The translations under genes and the position numbers were made by a program. From NCBI GenBank assembly GCA_021904315.1, contig CM038916.1, positions 7,343,065-7,407,064 on the forward strand: a stretch of 64,000 bases of DNA. Reading direction: 5' to 3'. This DNA is from Sphagnum magellanicum. Taxonomy: Eukaryota > Streptophyta > Sphagnopsida > Sphagnales > Sphagnaceae. Below, piece by piece: positions 13,371-25,519 of the stretch (position 1 is the stretch's first letter; every line of letters starts with the position of its first letter). The notes under the pieces were generated by a model, which was given only the letters and a program-made list of their open reading frames with translations, was not told the DNA's origin and did not search any database.

Positions 13371-16249
13371 GCACTTGAAAAAAGCTAGTATTTAAAAATA
13401 GGCTATGCAATAATAGAATTTTAAAAAATTCTATGTATACTATTAGTATTTTTTCATAATGAATAATAAGCACTTTATTTAAATTTAAGTAAATAATTTA
13501 TTGTATATTTTTCAATAATTCACACCTTTTTTTTTTTGGCATGCCATTTGGAATAAAATGGAAATGACTTCCCGAAGGTTGGCATATAAGCATAGACTTG
13601 CTAAAAATTAGGAGGATCTTGGCCAATGCATTTCCTTGGCATTGAAATGAGCTCTAAATCTTGAAAACATATAAGCAACCAACTTTGTTGCAATAGGGAT
13701 ATATTATGGTCTTCCAATGCCCATGAAATGGATTCTAGGTTGGACATTCAAAATCATTTCACCCAAGTTTAAATGACTTTAATGGTGAGAACATTGACAA
13801 TGGTCATGAAAGCTACAACCATGGCAACGAATGGGAAGATGAAAATTTCAAGGTGGAGGAGATTCAAGAGGATTTCAATTATAGCTTTCATGTGAAATCC
13901 CATTGCCATTACTACATTGCAATTATTAAGGTGGGTGTACCTTTGATCTTCAAGGTGGCTTTGGTCCTTATTGTGATTTTGCACCTTAATGATGCAAACC
14001 TCACCAACCATAACCATGATATGTCTAAGATCCAAAAAGGCAAAACAAGGTACAAATTCAATCTCACTTCTATTGAACCCATTTTGACTCACAATTACAA
14101 CTCTACACTAGATAGGTCTACTACTTAGCATTACTATTGAATAGCTCAAATTTCATCTCAATTCATTTTAGGATCATGCAAACAATATCAATGTTTCCAA
14201 GTTCAAACTTATTTTGACATCAATTAACAAATTGTAGTGCCATGAACCCATTCTTTTCTTTAAGAAAAATTGTTAAGTAGAATTTGTTTTCAATAGAATA
14301 TTGATGTCTTGGATTTAACATTGTTTCACCAATTTTTTATTTGTTGGGACACGAATAAAATTCATGCCATTCAAAGAAGGAAATCAATATTTATATTTAG
14401 GCAAGACATACTTTGAAATGGCAACTAACTTTCAAATATGTAAATTGAATTGGGTGTCAATGGTTGGAAATTTAGGGTATTATGTGTGCATAACTATGTA
14501 AATCTTTCATGGCATAAATGTATTGGTTGCACATTCCACTTAGTAATGCATTTGTGAAATATTTGAGATGAACACCCAATCAACCACAAATTATTCATGC
14601 ACACAACTTGGTTGGAAAATAAGCTCGACAAGTTCCATATTAAGAAGAACGTACACAAGTAATCAACTCATCCTAGGTCCATATTAGAACAATCTATCAT
14701 TAACATTCAACAATGCATATCTACTTAAAAGAAGGTCTAGGAAATGAGTAATAAAACTCAAATTACTTGTTGTGTTTTTAAAATTTTCCCCCCAAACACA
14801 AAATGCTTAAGTGAAATTAGGAAATATCCTTATCCACATGGAAACAAGATAAGAGTTCTTACCATATTAATCCCCAAAAGAATTTGGATTGCTTCTAAAC
14901 ATTATAAATTTCCCCTATGAAGACTAAATTAGGATTTCTAAGTACAAAATTAACATTTCTTGAGTAAAATATAGTCAGTAAAAGCATGTCCACCAAAGTT
15001 TTTTTTTTCAGATTTCTCAAGTAGGTTTAGTGTTGAGGATCCCAAAAGGATCTAGCAATAAATGGTGATACTAAATGTTTTCCAAAAACATTTGATTGAC
15101 AAAACTATTGCAACAATTGACAAGCTAGCTACTGCCTAGGTCTAGATATGGGAAATTTTGGGTTTGATTTTTTCAAAAAATGGTGGAAAAAAAAACTTCA
15201 AGATCATGAATTTTTTCACTTTTGAAACTTTTCTGAAAATAAAATTGCCACAAAGAAAAAGAAACACTGTACACAACAACATTTCAATAGGAGAAATTGA
15301 GTTTGGTGTACAAAGATCTCCAAAAGGATTAGCAAAAAGAAATGGGTGCTTTTCATTGGCCTACCATAATGATAGTATCCATGGTCCAATCTATTTGTCC
15401 TATGACTAATGTCCTCTTTTCAGTTACTTTTGAATCTTGATCAATGATTCCCTCTTGCCACTCCTCCCATGTATCAAAATATCTAGAAAATAGCAAGGAC
15501 ACTTGTCTTTTCAGTTTGATGATTGCTTGATAGATAATTTGCTAAGTATTTACCTCCAATGTTTGTCCTTTCCACTCATCCCTTAAATGAAGGAAGGATA
15601 TGATAAGGGTACACAAAGAAGCAGTGGGATTCTTCTTGCAAATTTTGTGAGGTAGGTGGACAGGTGATCATCCACAAGAGGACTTTGCCAAATTTGGCTA
15701 CTGGTTAGAGAAAAAGCAGATTTTTTTTGGAACCCAATGCAAGACATATATGGTAGTGGCAACATTCAAGAACCTATGGTCTATATATGGTGATTTCCCA
15801 ACTTTTTCTTCTTTGGGATATGGCAACTTTGGGCCATTTTTTTTTCTTCCACAAAGAAACTTTGTACAATCGATTATGGAGCAAGAAAGGTCATAAGTGA
15901 TAGATAAGTTATGGAATGTCAAAACTCCAAAGTAGATTGAACAACAATACATGATCTTCCTTTTTCCAGAGTGAACATTTCGGTTGTTGAATTTACAATT
16001 AACTGGCCAGGAAGGTTTCGAAGGAGTTTGGATAGTAAATGAAAGCTTTCAAATCTTGAAACTAATGCTAATATTAGAGAGCTCCAAGGAATTAAGGGAC
16101 TTCTTGCAAATCGCAATAGTCAGAGAATAGTTGAGATCAGACAACAATTTGGCACACTCTACAGCCACCACCATATCCAAGATTTACCATTAGCATGACA
16201 CCAAGGACATCCTTCCTAAATTTGTAATCACATTATACCTTGTCCATTA
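13371..16249. other. Intergenic sequence with no recognisable gene
   Basis: AT-rich sequence. At 15150-16130 it is less AT-rich and contains short open frames on both strands that could be remnants of a mobile element, but no domain is recognisable. No gene is supported. Confidence 0.5.
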
Positions 16250-16890
16250 CAGTTGTGCTCACAATCATCTCACATCTCACAATTTTATCAATCAAGTATT
16301 GACCAATTGGAAGAGCTTTGAGATTCTATCAATCAAGCATCGACCAGTTGGAAGAGCTTTGAGATTCTATCAATCAAGCATTGACCAATTAGAGCTTTGA
16401 GAGCTGTGAATCAAAATATGACTCCCAATAAAATGACACCTGTCCCTTCTTCATGATTAATTACATTCTATTTTATTTAGTTTTGAACAACTGAGAAGAT
16501 CTTATTGCAAAGCAAAGAACAAGGGCGAATCACAGGGCAAGAACAAGGGGATGTCCCTAGGGATTCCAGGGCATCAAATTGATTAATTACATATTTTCAA
16601 CACACTTGTAGCTCTCCAATGGAAAGTGACTAACCTGGCAGCAAGAAACAAGGCCTTATGTCAGTGGCTTTCCTTTAAAAATCACAGCATACTGTGTGTA
16701 ACTGTGATCACAACAGTCTAATGGAAGGAGGTTGTTACTAACTTCCTGTTGCTCAAGGTGCTCTTCCACGGGGTTAATATTCCTCCAAATGCAGCAGCAT
16801 CAAATGAAAATTACACTTCTGTAATGTCTCCTTTCACTGGCAGAGAAAACAAATACTAAATCTTGTAAGAACCCTTTTATTGTATGAGTG
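16250..16890. repeat. Dispersed repeat R1, copy A
   Basis: This segment aligns in order with 29911-30395. Shared landmarks are GTGCTCA, a TCAAGCATTGA minisatellite, a short CTGTCC block, TTAATTACATATTTT/TCAATTACATATTTT, AGCTCTCCA followed by TGGAAAGTGA, GGCAAGAA-type sequence followed by AAGGCC, TGGCTTTCC, and finally TAAGAACCC. Copy A has extra sequence between two GATTAATTACAT motifs. No coding capacity or terminal repeats are seen. Confidence 0.7.
16286..16408. repeat. 41-bp minisatellite inside repeat R1
   Basis: Three near-identical units start at 16286, 16327 and 16368, each beginning TATCAATCAAG and containing GAAGAGCTTTGAGATTC. Confidence 0.85.
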
Positions 16891-17489
16891 TTGGTACACA
16901 ATTGGCGCTCTGAATTATTTTGAATCACAATTTATTTTTTTACAATGTGCATGATTTATGTATCCTACAAATCTGCAGAATGCGCAGACAAAAATTAAAA
17001 TAAAAAAAATCTGATCAAGTTTTCAAGATCAGGTGAGAAAATTGTTGCAGTTCAAACTTGGGCCAAATTCAGCCCAAGTGAGCTAGACTCTGGTAGAATG
17101 CTAAAGGTGCTAAGCTCATCTTTTAGAATGCGAGAAGATGCTAGAATTCTACAGTCGCTGATCATCATGTGGTCGCTCTACAGAGCTACAATCTGCACAT
17201 TAGGGCAGAGAAAAATTTAACAAATCAACCTGATAGATTCTAGATGCTGCAAGGGTAGAAATAAAAAATTGTTTGCAAACTTCGGCCAATTGGGTTGTGT
17301 GGGATTGCAGTTAGCAAGCAACGATCATCAGATCACTGCTAGCTAGCCGCAAATGGACAGGAAAACAAAAAACTCAGCCTGATCTTCTCCTACGGTACAT
17401 GTGTACAAGAAGAGAACTCCCAGCAGCAGCTGATTCGGAACCGCTCACAGTGGAATTCTCAAACTGATCCGGTGCTTAAGGTGCTGATC
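16891..17489. other. 3' flank of the first ERF gene
   Basis: Holds the presumed 3' UTR of the minus-strand ERF gene ending at 17490. No other gene is seen. Confidence 0.5.
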
Positions 17490-18329
17490 TCAGTACCTAC
17501 TACTCGTGTCCAGATATGGAGACAGAAAATTTTCCTGGTCCCAATAGTATGTCCAATCCTCCTGCTGCTCTGTAGGCCAGCAATTCCCCGTGCTTATGCT
17601 GCTGTAGTGATCTAAACCATGTAGCTGTACCCCAAGTGATCTCTGTACCCTAAGCGGTCTTTCAGATCCGTCATTTATACGCTGCGTCTGTAGCTCTTGA
17701 TCTGTACTCCCATTTTGTGGTGGTGTCCCAGGAGCTGTTTCTGCAGAATCCGATGAGCTTTCGGGATGGTTGTTGTTCTCGAGCCCTGTATATTGGTCGA
17801 TGTAGCTCTGTTGTTCACTTAGAGACAGAGCGATCGGTTTCGTGATCGACAACGGAGTACATGGTTCTGATGCTGCAGCAGCGGCAGCGGCGGCAGTCTG
17901 TACATCTTTTGGAGATTGACAGGGAACGTAGAGAGGTGGCGAGTCAGGGAAGTTGAGAGTCGTACTGGTGCAGCCTGCTAGCAGCTTGGGACCTCGTAAA
18001 CAAACGACTGCAGCATCATAAGCTCGAGCTGCCATTTCTGCTGTCGGAAAGGATCCCAGCCAAATGCGACTTCGTTTGTTGGGCTCTCTTATTTCCGACA
18101 CCCATTTGCCCCATTGACGCATACGCACGCCCTTGTACTTGGGACTGGTACTCAGCTGCCGCTGATGCTGCTGCTTCGGGCTTCTTGGAGACTTTGCAGA
18201 TGTCCCTCGAATCTGATTATTGAATGCTGCACCAGTACCATGAGCGCCGAGAAGAAATTTCGAGATATCCTTTCTCCCGGTATAACTATTACTGGCCCCA
18301 GACATTTGATCTTTGTTCTTTTCCACCAT
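17490..18329 (-). CDS. AP2/ERF transcription factor, DREB subfamily (copy 1)
   Basis: Intronless frame of 279 aa starting at the ATG at 18329. The frame stays open further upstream but has no ATG there, and that part codes a hydrophobic stretch over a pyrimidine-rich leader, so it is not used. One AP2 domain lies at residues 64-128 ([19 protein letters not shown], then [18 protein letters not shown]). Domain positions 14 and 19 are Val and Glu, the DREB signature, and the [10 protein letters not shown] type resembles the A-5 group. Such nuclear proteins bind DRE/GCC-like elements and control stress or developmental genes. The domain end carries about six extra residues ([10 protein letters not shown] where copy 2 has NAR) before LNFPDSPP. 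An Ala run and a Ser/Gln-rich tail follow; no EAR repression motif is seen. Its paralogue is at 23003-23824. Confidence 0.9.
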   Translation of the reverse strand: MVEKNKDQMSGASNSYTGRKDISKFLLGAHGTGAAFNNQIRGTSAKSPRSPKQQHQRQLSTSPKYKGVRMRQWGKWVSEIREPNKRSRIWLGSFPTAEMAARAYDAAVVCLRGPKLLAGCTSTTLNFPDSPPLYVPCQSPKDVQTAAAAAAAASEPCTPLSITKPIALSLSEQQSYIDQYTGLENNNHPESSSDSAETAPGTPPQNGSTDQELQTQRINDGSERPLRVQRSLGVQLHGLDHYSSISTGNCWPTEQQEDWTYYWDQENFLSPYLDTSSRY

Positions 18330-18850
18330 GACTGAAAATCCAACTGTGTCAGATCCGACTAGCGCAAAAAAAAATGAAAGAAAAGAGAGAAAGAAACTAG
18401 CAAGCAAGCAAGCACAGAGATAATTGAACAATGTAGAAATACTCTTCAGAAATCGGTGATGATGGGTAGTAGCTGCTATTCAGGAGCTGCAATTAATTAC
18501 AGTAAGAGGAGCTTCAAAACGAAGAATCTCTAAAGAAAAAAACTTTCCGACTCGAATGAGAAGACGAAGCAGAAGAAGAAGAAGAAGAAGATTTCGATCA
18601 GCGAAGAAGAACACAGTCATGAAGGAGAGGCGTTCGGACGAGAACAAGAGCGTTCGGACGGACGGAAAAACAACAACACTCCGTCCAGGCGCAGCGAAAC
18701 CTCGTTTTATGGACCTGCTCCTTTTGGGACCTCGATCAAGACCCCACTCACGTGTCCACACGTGCCGGCTGAATTTATGGCCACGCGGCAGAAATATCAA
18801 AGAACATTCAGAGAAAATATTCCCCATTCCTTTTCGTAACCCCATTCACA
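18330..18850 (-). promoter_or_regulatory. 5' leader and proximal promoter of ERF copy 1
   Basis: Two CACGTG G-boxes stand ten bp apart at 18749-18754 and 18759-18764, each in an ACGTG context typical of ABA- or bZIP-responsive sites. On the minus strand, CCATAAATTC at about 18771-18780 is a weak TATA candidate; if it is used, the G-boxes lie in the leader rather than upstream. A pyrimidine tract ending in GCGCTAG just before the start (about 18359-18385) could be a splice acceptor of a leader intron. A GAAGAA run covers 18568-18590. Confidence 0.45.
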
Positions 18851-18866
18851 CCTACTAAAGACTTGA

Positions 18867-19237
18867 TGACTCAAACCTTATTTTAGATATACCTGAAAAT
18901 AGAGCCTAGCCTGTGGGTTAGAGCGCCAGTCACATTGTTGTTAGTAAGACTTTTCTCCCCGTTCACACTAGTAAGACTTTTTCAACCAAAACTGGTGTTT
19001 TTTTTAATAGTTGAGAGGTTCTGTTTGGACATGCCTGCCATGTGGACAGTAGCTGGCGGAGTTGATTTGCTAGTTCTCTTGCAAAATGAAGCTGTGTTCA
19101 CACATGTAGCGAACAAAAGCATAGTTGATCTAGACTAGAAACATCGTTTGCCCACCACTGTCCACTTATTTGTCCCGCAGTTAATGCTGAGTCATCAACG
19201 TTAAGCAAAATGACTCAATCAGCGCGTGAATGAGTCA
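18867..19237. promoter_or_regulatory. Cluster of TGASTCA (bZIP/GCN4-type) sites
   Basis: TGACTCA or TGAGTCA occurs at 18867-18873, 19188-19194, 19211-19217 and 19231-19237. The last three fall within 50 bp in alternating orientation. They lie upstream of ERF copy 1 and could be an enhancer. The motif is short but this density is unlikely by chance. Confidence 0.45.
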
Positions 19238-21087
19238 TCCATTAGTGAATCAGATTTTTCTAAACACATATTTTATTTTATTTTTGGTTTTTTTAGTTTA
19301 ATTACATTATTTATTTATTTATATTTTCCCTTCTGTCATTAGATAGCTTATCCCTCAGGGGGCCTTCGAGGATGAAACCCTAAAAATCCAGAAATTTAAA
19401 AATAATAATAATTGGAAAAATATAAAATTATCTTTAAAGCCCACAAACATGGCAGCAAAAGGCTTACCCACATGTCACTTACAGAAGGGGAGAAGAAAGC
19501 TCTTTCATTATTATTATTATTACTGTTATTATTATTATTAGTTAGCCAAAAAATGGGCCAAAAAAATATCCTGAATATCAAATTTGTTTGGTGATCACTG
19601 CTTGGTGACAAGTGGAGCTTTGGTGAGAAAATTAACATTTAAGATTTAATTAGTAAAGGTAATCATAATTAATAATGATAAAATATTGTGGAAAATAGGT
19701 GGAAATTTGTGAGAAATCTCTACTTGTCGATACGCTATTGGGTAGTTGGGAAAAAAATTGTCCCATACAGATCCCCATCACAAAATATCAGGCTGTGAAA
19801 CTACAAAATATTCTGTCACAAATTAGGTCACCTGTTTTAATGAATTTTTGCTGAAATTTGAAGAAATTAAATTTTAGAGGAAAATTTGGAAATATTTCGG
19901 TTTTATTTTTGGGGCAGGTTTTTGGCCAGTGTTTTTAATTTTTAATTTTTAATTTTAATTTTACAGTTTTCTAAAATAATTATTGCATGTTTGCCACTAC
20001 CATTTTTTTTTTAAATCTCATTTTTCTCTAACCTATAATCAAATTTGGCCAAGTGCTCTTGTGGATGATCACCAGTCCAAATGAGAGTTTTTTTTTTTTG
20101 GAGCGATTTTTTTTTTCCCCCAGAAAATGAATAAAGAACACAAGAATTTTGTGATTTTTGATATAAAAAATAATTAAATTAGCCATATCTAGACTTAAGC
20201 ATTTCCGAGGTTGCCATTTGTAGAAGCACTTTTGTAAAAATGCTATAGCCCGCATCGGAGAGTTACCATTTAATGCTAATTAGTGCTATGGATCCTCACA
20301 AATGGACTTACTATAGGAATTTTGGTGGGGCTCGGAGCATGCGTTATGTGATGAGTTATTTATTATAAGTTTGTTGATAATATGTTGTAACCAATATTGT
20401 GCTGTTATTTGAATTGAAAAAGAACCATTGGTCCCAATTATTTTTATAAAGAATTTAAAATTAGTTTGATTTAGGATGACCCTTAGTTCCATCTCCCTTC
20501 CATATATCTATTAGTTTGTTTAACTAGTTCAGATGATTCAAAATAAAATTATGTAACATTAATTTATGTACAAAATGAATCAAAACTAATAACTTGCCTA
20601 AAAATATAAGGGCAAGTTTATACCTTTTTTTTTAAAAAAATTACTTGTTTACCTAAAATTTTTATGTCTTCATAAGAAGTCATGAATGAATGAATGTCAC
20701 ACGAAACTTTATCAGAAGAACTCTACAAAATCCAACACTGACACTGGGTTTCTTAGTGATGTCAAAACTACACCCAAAATAAAAGAAAAAGCATCATCAC
20801 CATATCTAATGTTAAAGCACACTCTTTTGTGCACTCCCCAAGTGTCCTCTTAGGACACCACCACACCAAACTCATAAAGATCTTTGAAAGTTGAAGAAGA
20901 AAAAAGGAATTTGTAGATAATGATTTAATTCTATGTGTATGTGCTAAGTATGTAAGTAGTTAAAATCACAAGCAAAAAGTTTGCCACAGACAACTTAAGA
21001 CTAAAAAAAGAAAATTCATTCATCAATTTCAAAATCCTCTTGATATCTCATCACAATTAAGACCCCCAAAAAAACTCAAAGAAAAAA
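19238..21087. other. AT-rich spacer between the ERF genes, part 1
   Basis: Contains a TTA microsatellite (about 19505-19542), poly-T runs and no supported gene. A short segment at 20255-20325 resembles 30665-30735 (CACCATTTAATG-like sequence, then GGATCCT). Confidence 0.5.
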
Positions 21088-21130
21088 GTTTAGGATTAGG
21101 GTTTAGGGTTAAGGTTTAAGATTAGGGTTA
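21088..21130. repeat. Degenerate interstitial telomere-like repeat
   Basis: Diverged TTTAGGG units (TTTAGGATTAGGGTTTAGGG and neighbours), immediately left of the hairpin array at 21180. Confidence 0.7.
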
Positions 21131-21179
21131 CCCCCTTTAACATTCCTTGAAGTCAGTGTTCACGCCTTCCTCCCCAGTT

Positions 21180-21540
21180 GCACTTACTTTGGGAACACCT
21201 CACTCCAAGGGCATTACCCCTCCCTCCCCAGTTGCGCTTAATTTGGGAACACGCCACTTTGAGGGCATTACACTTGCCTACTTACTTGGGGAACACCCCA
21301 GTTTGAGGGCATTACCCCTCGTTCCCAAAGTAAGTGGCCCTTGGAGTTGGCCTTACTTGGGGAACACTCCTACTCCGAGGGCATTACCACTTGCTCCCAA
21401 AGTAAGTGGCCCTCAGATTTGGCCTTACTTGGGGAACACTCCCACTCTGAGGCCATTAAGCCCCTTCCTCCCCAAGTAAGTGCCAATCTAAAGTTGCGAT
21501 TACTTTGGGAACGCCCGGGTTTGAAGGCATTACCCAATGT
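21180..21540. repeat. Hairpin-forming tandem repeat array
   Basis: About six units share TTACTTTGGGAACAC, a variable piece and GAGGGCATTACC. They start near 21184, 21235, 21282, 21353, 21425 and 21500. The middle units also contain the inverted form GTTCCCAAAGTAAG, so each can fold into a stem-loop. The array is GC-richer than its surroundings. An open frame across it (21147-21479) is a by-product of the repeat. Confidence 0.8.
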
Positions 21541-23002
21541 AATGGCTCATGAGAATTTTATTTTATTTTATTTTCATTTTTCTTGTATATACCCAATGAG
21601 TATCACGGTTTTAAAAATGAAAATAAAATAAAATTATGTTAGCATTTTTTATTTTTTTTGAAAAGCCCAACTTTAATGGACGACGGAAAAATCTACTCTC
21701 TAAAGGTTTGCCTCCAAATACACAAGAAAATTGGGGGTATTGTTTTTAGGAACTTAGGAAGCCATCTTTCATTTTGTTGAAAAATGTGTTGAGATTTTTT
21801 TGTGTAGGGTAAAAGACTACAAGGAACCTGTCATGCCCCTTGGAACCTGTGAAGCCTGACACGTGGCTCCCTTATCCATTCATAAAGACTCTTTAAAGTA
21901 AAGTTTGGAAAAGGGCAGCATTCACATTTGCCAGCATAGTGAGGCGAGATACTAGTGTGTGAACACAAAGCTGCTGGAGCTAGCTGTGCGGGCAGGTTCA
22001 CAGAAATAAACACACACAAAATATAAAAAGGAATTTAATTTAGGACAAAAAAGAGAGCCCACGAAGTCTCTGTCTTCCATCTCTTGACCAGGGTTTTGTT
22101 TTTCAGTTTTACGATATTTCCAAGTTTTTGGCAAAATTTTCCCAAAAAAATTAGCAAATTTAGTCTAAATTATGCTAGAAAAACACCAATTTCCAAAACA
22201 AAATCCTAATTTTTACTTTTTAAAGAACAAAAAATTTGGGGGGGGGAGGGGGGGGGGGGGGTCACAAGATTGAAAAGCACAAGTAGTGAATTTGTTTTGG
22301 AAATTGTATGTACATAAGTATTTATGCAGTTTGGAAATATTCCAAATTTCCTAATAGGGGGGGGGTAAGAGCTACAAAATTGTGTATTGAAATTTAATTT
22401 GTTATCAGGGCAGACTTTTGGGCTGTCTTTGAGAGCCTGTAAAAAAAGAATGAACCTAACTCAATGGGGGACAACTCCTCCTCCTAATGTAATGAAGAAA
22501 GAAGCATCCTTATTGTGTAAGTAGCTAATCTGCTACTCATTAAATTTTATATCCTAAAAAGAATGATGTATCCAACAAAGGATACTTTGTGATTACTAAA
22601 AAAAATTGACCTAAAACTACAAGACCTTTGAGTTCTTGATGAAGCTTTAGGGATTTTAGGGTTTAGGGTAATTACTTGCTTGAGAAGTTTAGGTTTTTTG
22701 GGGGGACATTTTTCTCAAGCCTGGAAATTTTGGGCAGTTCAAAAAACTCGCCTAGCCTACCTAGGTGGTCTGCACAAGAAGATTGGGGAATGAATTTGTG
22801 AGTGGGATTGTGTTAGTGTGTTCCAGTTTTGGCAATAGAAGTCTGGATTCCTCCTGGTCCAGTTAGTAAACCCAAGCGGTCCTGATCCACTTCAGTAACC
22901 AGGATGTAGGGTTTAGTGTTTAGTGGGGTTGAGGGTTGGTAGGAGAGTGTGTTGTTTGTGGAGCTCCAATGCCCGGCGAGCGAGCATCGAACTCTCCTAC
23001 TA
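21541..23002. other. Spacer and 3' flank of ERF copy 2
   Basis: A poly-G tract is at 22238-22262 (with one A) and a shorter one at about 22357-22365. TTTAGGG-like motifs lie near 22653-22670. The part next to 23003 is presumably the 3' UTR of the minus-strand ERF gene. Confidence 0.5.
22238..22262. repeat. Poly-G tract, G-quadruplex candidate
   Basis: About 25 bases, all G except one A, in AT-rich surroundings. Confidence 0.8.
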
Positions 23003-23824
23003 CTACCAAGGAAAGCTCCATAAGGAATGCTCGAAACTCTCCTCTTCAAGGACTCGTAAGACCCAATCTGTTTGGTGGTGATCAGCTGCTGCTGCTGCTG
23101 CTGCTTGTGGTTGTTGTTGAGGGAGGTGCTGCAGAAGAGAATTCTCCATTTCGTCGTTCGAAAACTCCAGCTCCGGAAAGTAATCCACTTCCTCAAAATC
23201 TTCGAATTCGCCAAATTCCTCCTCTATCCATTCCACTCCCGCCGAACTCCTCCGCTGCTGCTGCTGCTGCTCTAATTCCGAGCGGCCTGTTGTTCGTGAT
23301 TCTTCCAGTGCAACTAGGTTGAGGTTCTTCATCTTATAGTTGTCCGCTTGTTGGTTGTTGTCTTCTTCATGATCTGAGCTGCTGCTGCTGGATGTTGATA
23401 TTTCTTGAGATTGATCCGGAAAGTGAAGAGCAGTAGCTGGAGGGATAGCAGAAGCTGCGGCTGCGGCTGCCGCTGCTTGAATCGCCTGAGGTGACAAAGT
23501 ATCATGGATTTGAAGAGTAGGAGGAGAGTCAGGGAAGTTGAGACGTGCATTGGGTCCTCGCAATGCCACCACTGCAGCATCGTAAGCTCTCGCTGCCATC
23601 TCTGCTGTCGGAAACGATCCAAGCCAAATGCGGGATCTTTTGTTGGGTTCTCTGATCTCCGACACCCATTTCCCCCATGCTCTCATTCTCACACCCCGGT
23701 AGGCTTTCACATTTGAACAGGTGCTCTGCTGCTGCTGCTTCTTCTTCTGTATGGAACCCGAAATTTTCCCCTTTGCAGCTCTCTTGACGCCCAGAGAAGG
23801 CGCCTTCTTCTTCTCCATCATCAT
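23003..23824 (-). CDS. AP2/ERF transcription factor, DREB subfamily (copy 2)
   Basis: Intronless frame of 273 aa. The start is the ATG at 23824, first of three consecutive ATGs (MMMEKKK); the nine codons upstream in frame contain no ATG. A basic Lys/Gln-rich N-terminus (residues 4-35) could act as nuclear localisation signal. The AP2 domain is at residues 41-99 ([45 protein letters not shown]) with Val14 and Glu19, the DREB signature. Then come an Ala run, a Ser run, Gln-rich segments and an acidic, aromatic region ([15 protein letters not shown]) that looks like an activation domain. The C-terminus is LWSFPW. The AP2 domain is nearly identical to copy 1 and both genes have the same orientation about 5 kb apart, so they arose by local duplication. 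Target genes cannot be told from sequence. Confidence 0.92.
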   Translation of the reverse strand: MMMEKKKAPSLGVKRAAKGKISGSIQKKKQQQQSTCSNVKAYRGVRMRAWGKWVSEIREPNKRSRIWLGSFPTAEMAARAYDAAVVALRGPNARLNFPDSPPTLQIHDTLSPQAIQAAAAAAAASAIPPATALHFPDQSQEISTSSSSSSDHEEDNNQQADNYKMKNLNLVALEESRTTGRSELEQQQQQRRSSAGVEWIEEEFGEFEDFEEVDYFPELEFSNDEMENSLLQHLPQQQPQAAAAAAADHHQTDWVLRVLEEESFEHSLWSFPW

Positions 23825-24340
23825 CGTACTGTTCTGTACCAACAACAACACTTCACCAGAAACCGAACTTGATTGCTACTACTGTAATTCTCTAAACCTG
23901 TCAATTACTGACAGCTTCAAACCCAAGAGCCTCTAACCCAAAAAAATTCTCCACTTTTCTTGTCAACTCTGAGTCCGTGAATGGTGATTTCTGAGGGCAA
24001 ATATCAAACTTCACTACGAGAGAGAAGATCTAGATTGCTTCTTCCGGCAGCACAGAAACAAAAGACACATAGAAGAAACTCCTCCTCAATTCTTCTTCCC
24101 CAAATTGGTTTCTACCAAATCAAACAACACTTGGGTTTCTGTGATTTTTCTCGAGATGGGTAGTTGATGTAATTGTTGTATCAGATCAGTGCGAGTTCTG
24201 TCTGCTGAGAGCGCAGCTGAATGAATCCCGATTGCAAATGGAAGCAGGAAGAATTCGGGTATATATACGCGCTCTCTTGCATCCGACGCGCTTGCGGACA
24301 AGAACCCTAAAAAGGTAAGGGCAGGCAGTCACGTGGTGGG
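23825..24340 (-). promoter_or_regulatory. Promoter and 5' leader of ERF copy 2
   Basis: On the minus strand a TATATATA box lies at about 24260-24267, which puts transcription start near 24230 and gives a leader of roughly 400 nt. A CACGTG G-box at 24330-24335 sits about 65 bp upstream of the TATA box, in a good position for ABA or light control through bZIP or bHLH factors. The leader contains an upstream ORF of 18 codons plus stop (24014-24070). Confidence 0.6.
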
Positions 24341-25519
24341 ATATGGAATCACTGCGCGTGGGGATTTCAACTCCCTACAAAAACTCTAATAACTCGGTTT
24401 GTGTACAAATATCGAGTCCTGGCTGGTTCCGATACTGCTTCTAATACCAGCACGTTAGGGGTTTCAAACCCCGATCCCCTTCCAGCGCATAACAACTCAT
24501 ATCCCAACCTCCTAGAACTTAGAAGAAGAAGTGATTTTATTTTATTTTACTTTTAATTGTGGCGAGTTCTCGCCATTTTGCGAAAAATATTTTGGACAAA
24601 GAATATCCTGTATCAAACTCCCTGTTCTTTTGGGAAAAACATTTCAGCGAAAACCGAAAAAATTACTGAAAGTAATCGCCAAAAATCACCTCAGTTGCCT
24701 AGAATATGAAAGGGTGCTTAAGATTTTCTACTTTTTCATATTTTGGGTATTGCCAATTTTGGGTAAATATACTTATGGGTGATCGCTACTTCAGCACTGT
24801 CACAAAATTGAGGGGAAAAAGAAATTACCCCCTGCCCTAGAAGGAGTCACAGGCAGGAACCCTGAATAGATTTTAAATAAATAGATCATTAAATAATTTA
24901 TTATAAAGGTTTCTTTTTTCAGTTTTGTGATATATATATCTTTTTTAATTCCAAAAATATAGGAAAAAAAAATAGTCGAATTTACAAGAGGAAAGTTTTT
25001 GGACGAGCCCAAGTTAAGTAATTTCTTTTTCAAAAAAGAAAAAACTGGATTTTGAGATTTGCAATTTGGGGATTTCCTGAAAGGGCAGCATGTCATCTGC
25101 CCGGACTGTTCCAGCATCATGAAGCGAGTGTTTTTTGGTCTTTTCAAAAAAATTGGCTTGGCAAAAGTGGCGAATTTCAAATGGAAAAAACACATTTCAA
25201 AATGGAATAAATAAATAAATAAATAAAATAAAATAAACTCTATACCGCCATATCTCACACTGATGTTAATAAAGAGCATAAATTTCTTCCCTTAAAGGCA
25301 GAGCCAATTATCACATAGGAACTTACTATAGCTAGTTCACAACCTTTTTTTTTTAATGGGCAGTGGGGCCAGGGACTAGCCTATTGGATTCATTTTATCC
25401 ATCAATGGGTCCTTATTGCAAAAAGTAGAAAAGCACTGGCTCCTTTCTTTTTTTTCCCCTGACTGCCCACTTGCCCAACCAAAGATGTATCTAGTCATCA
25501 CCAGACACATCTTGGTGCT
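24341..25519. other. AT-rich intergenic sequence
   Basis: No gene is supported. A short AAAT run lies near 25206-25236. Confidence 0.5.

Noticed and set aside
15150-16130. Possible retroelement remnant
   Set aside because: Several short frames look weakly protein-like, but no reverse transcriptase, integrase or LTR signature is recognisable.
18330-18431. Hydrophobic N-terminal extension of ERF copy 1 resembling a signal peptide
   Set aside because: No ATG in this part; it is a pyrimidine-rich leader read in frame, and a secretion signal makes no sense on a nuclear factor.
21147-21479. 110-codon frame with repeated LGEH/LGNTPT and RALPL motifs
   Set aside because: Direct translation of the hairpin tandem array; the periodicity is that of the DNA repeat.
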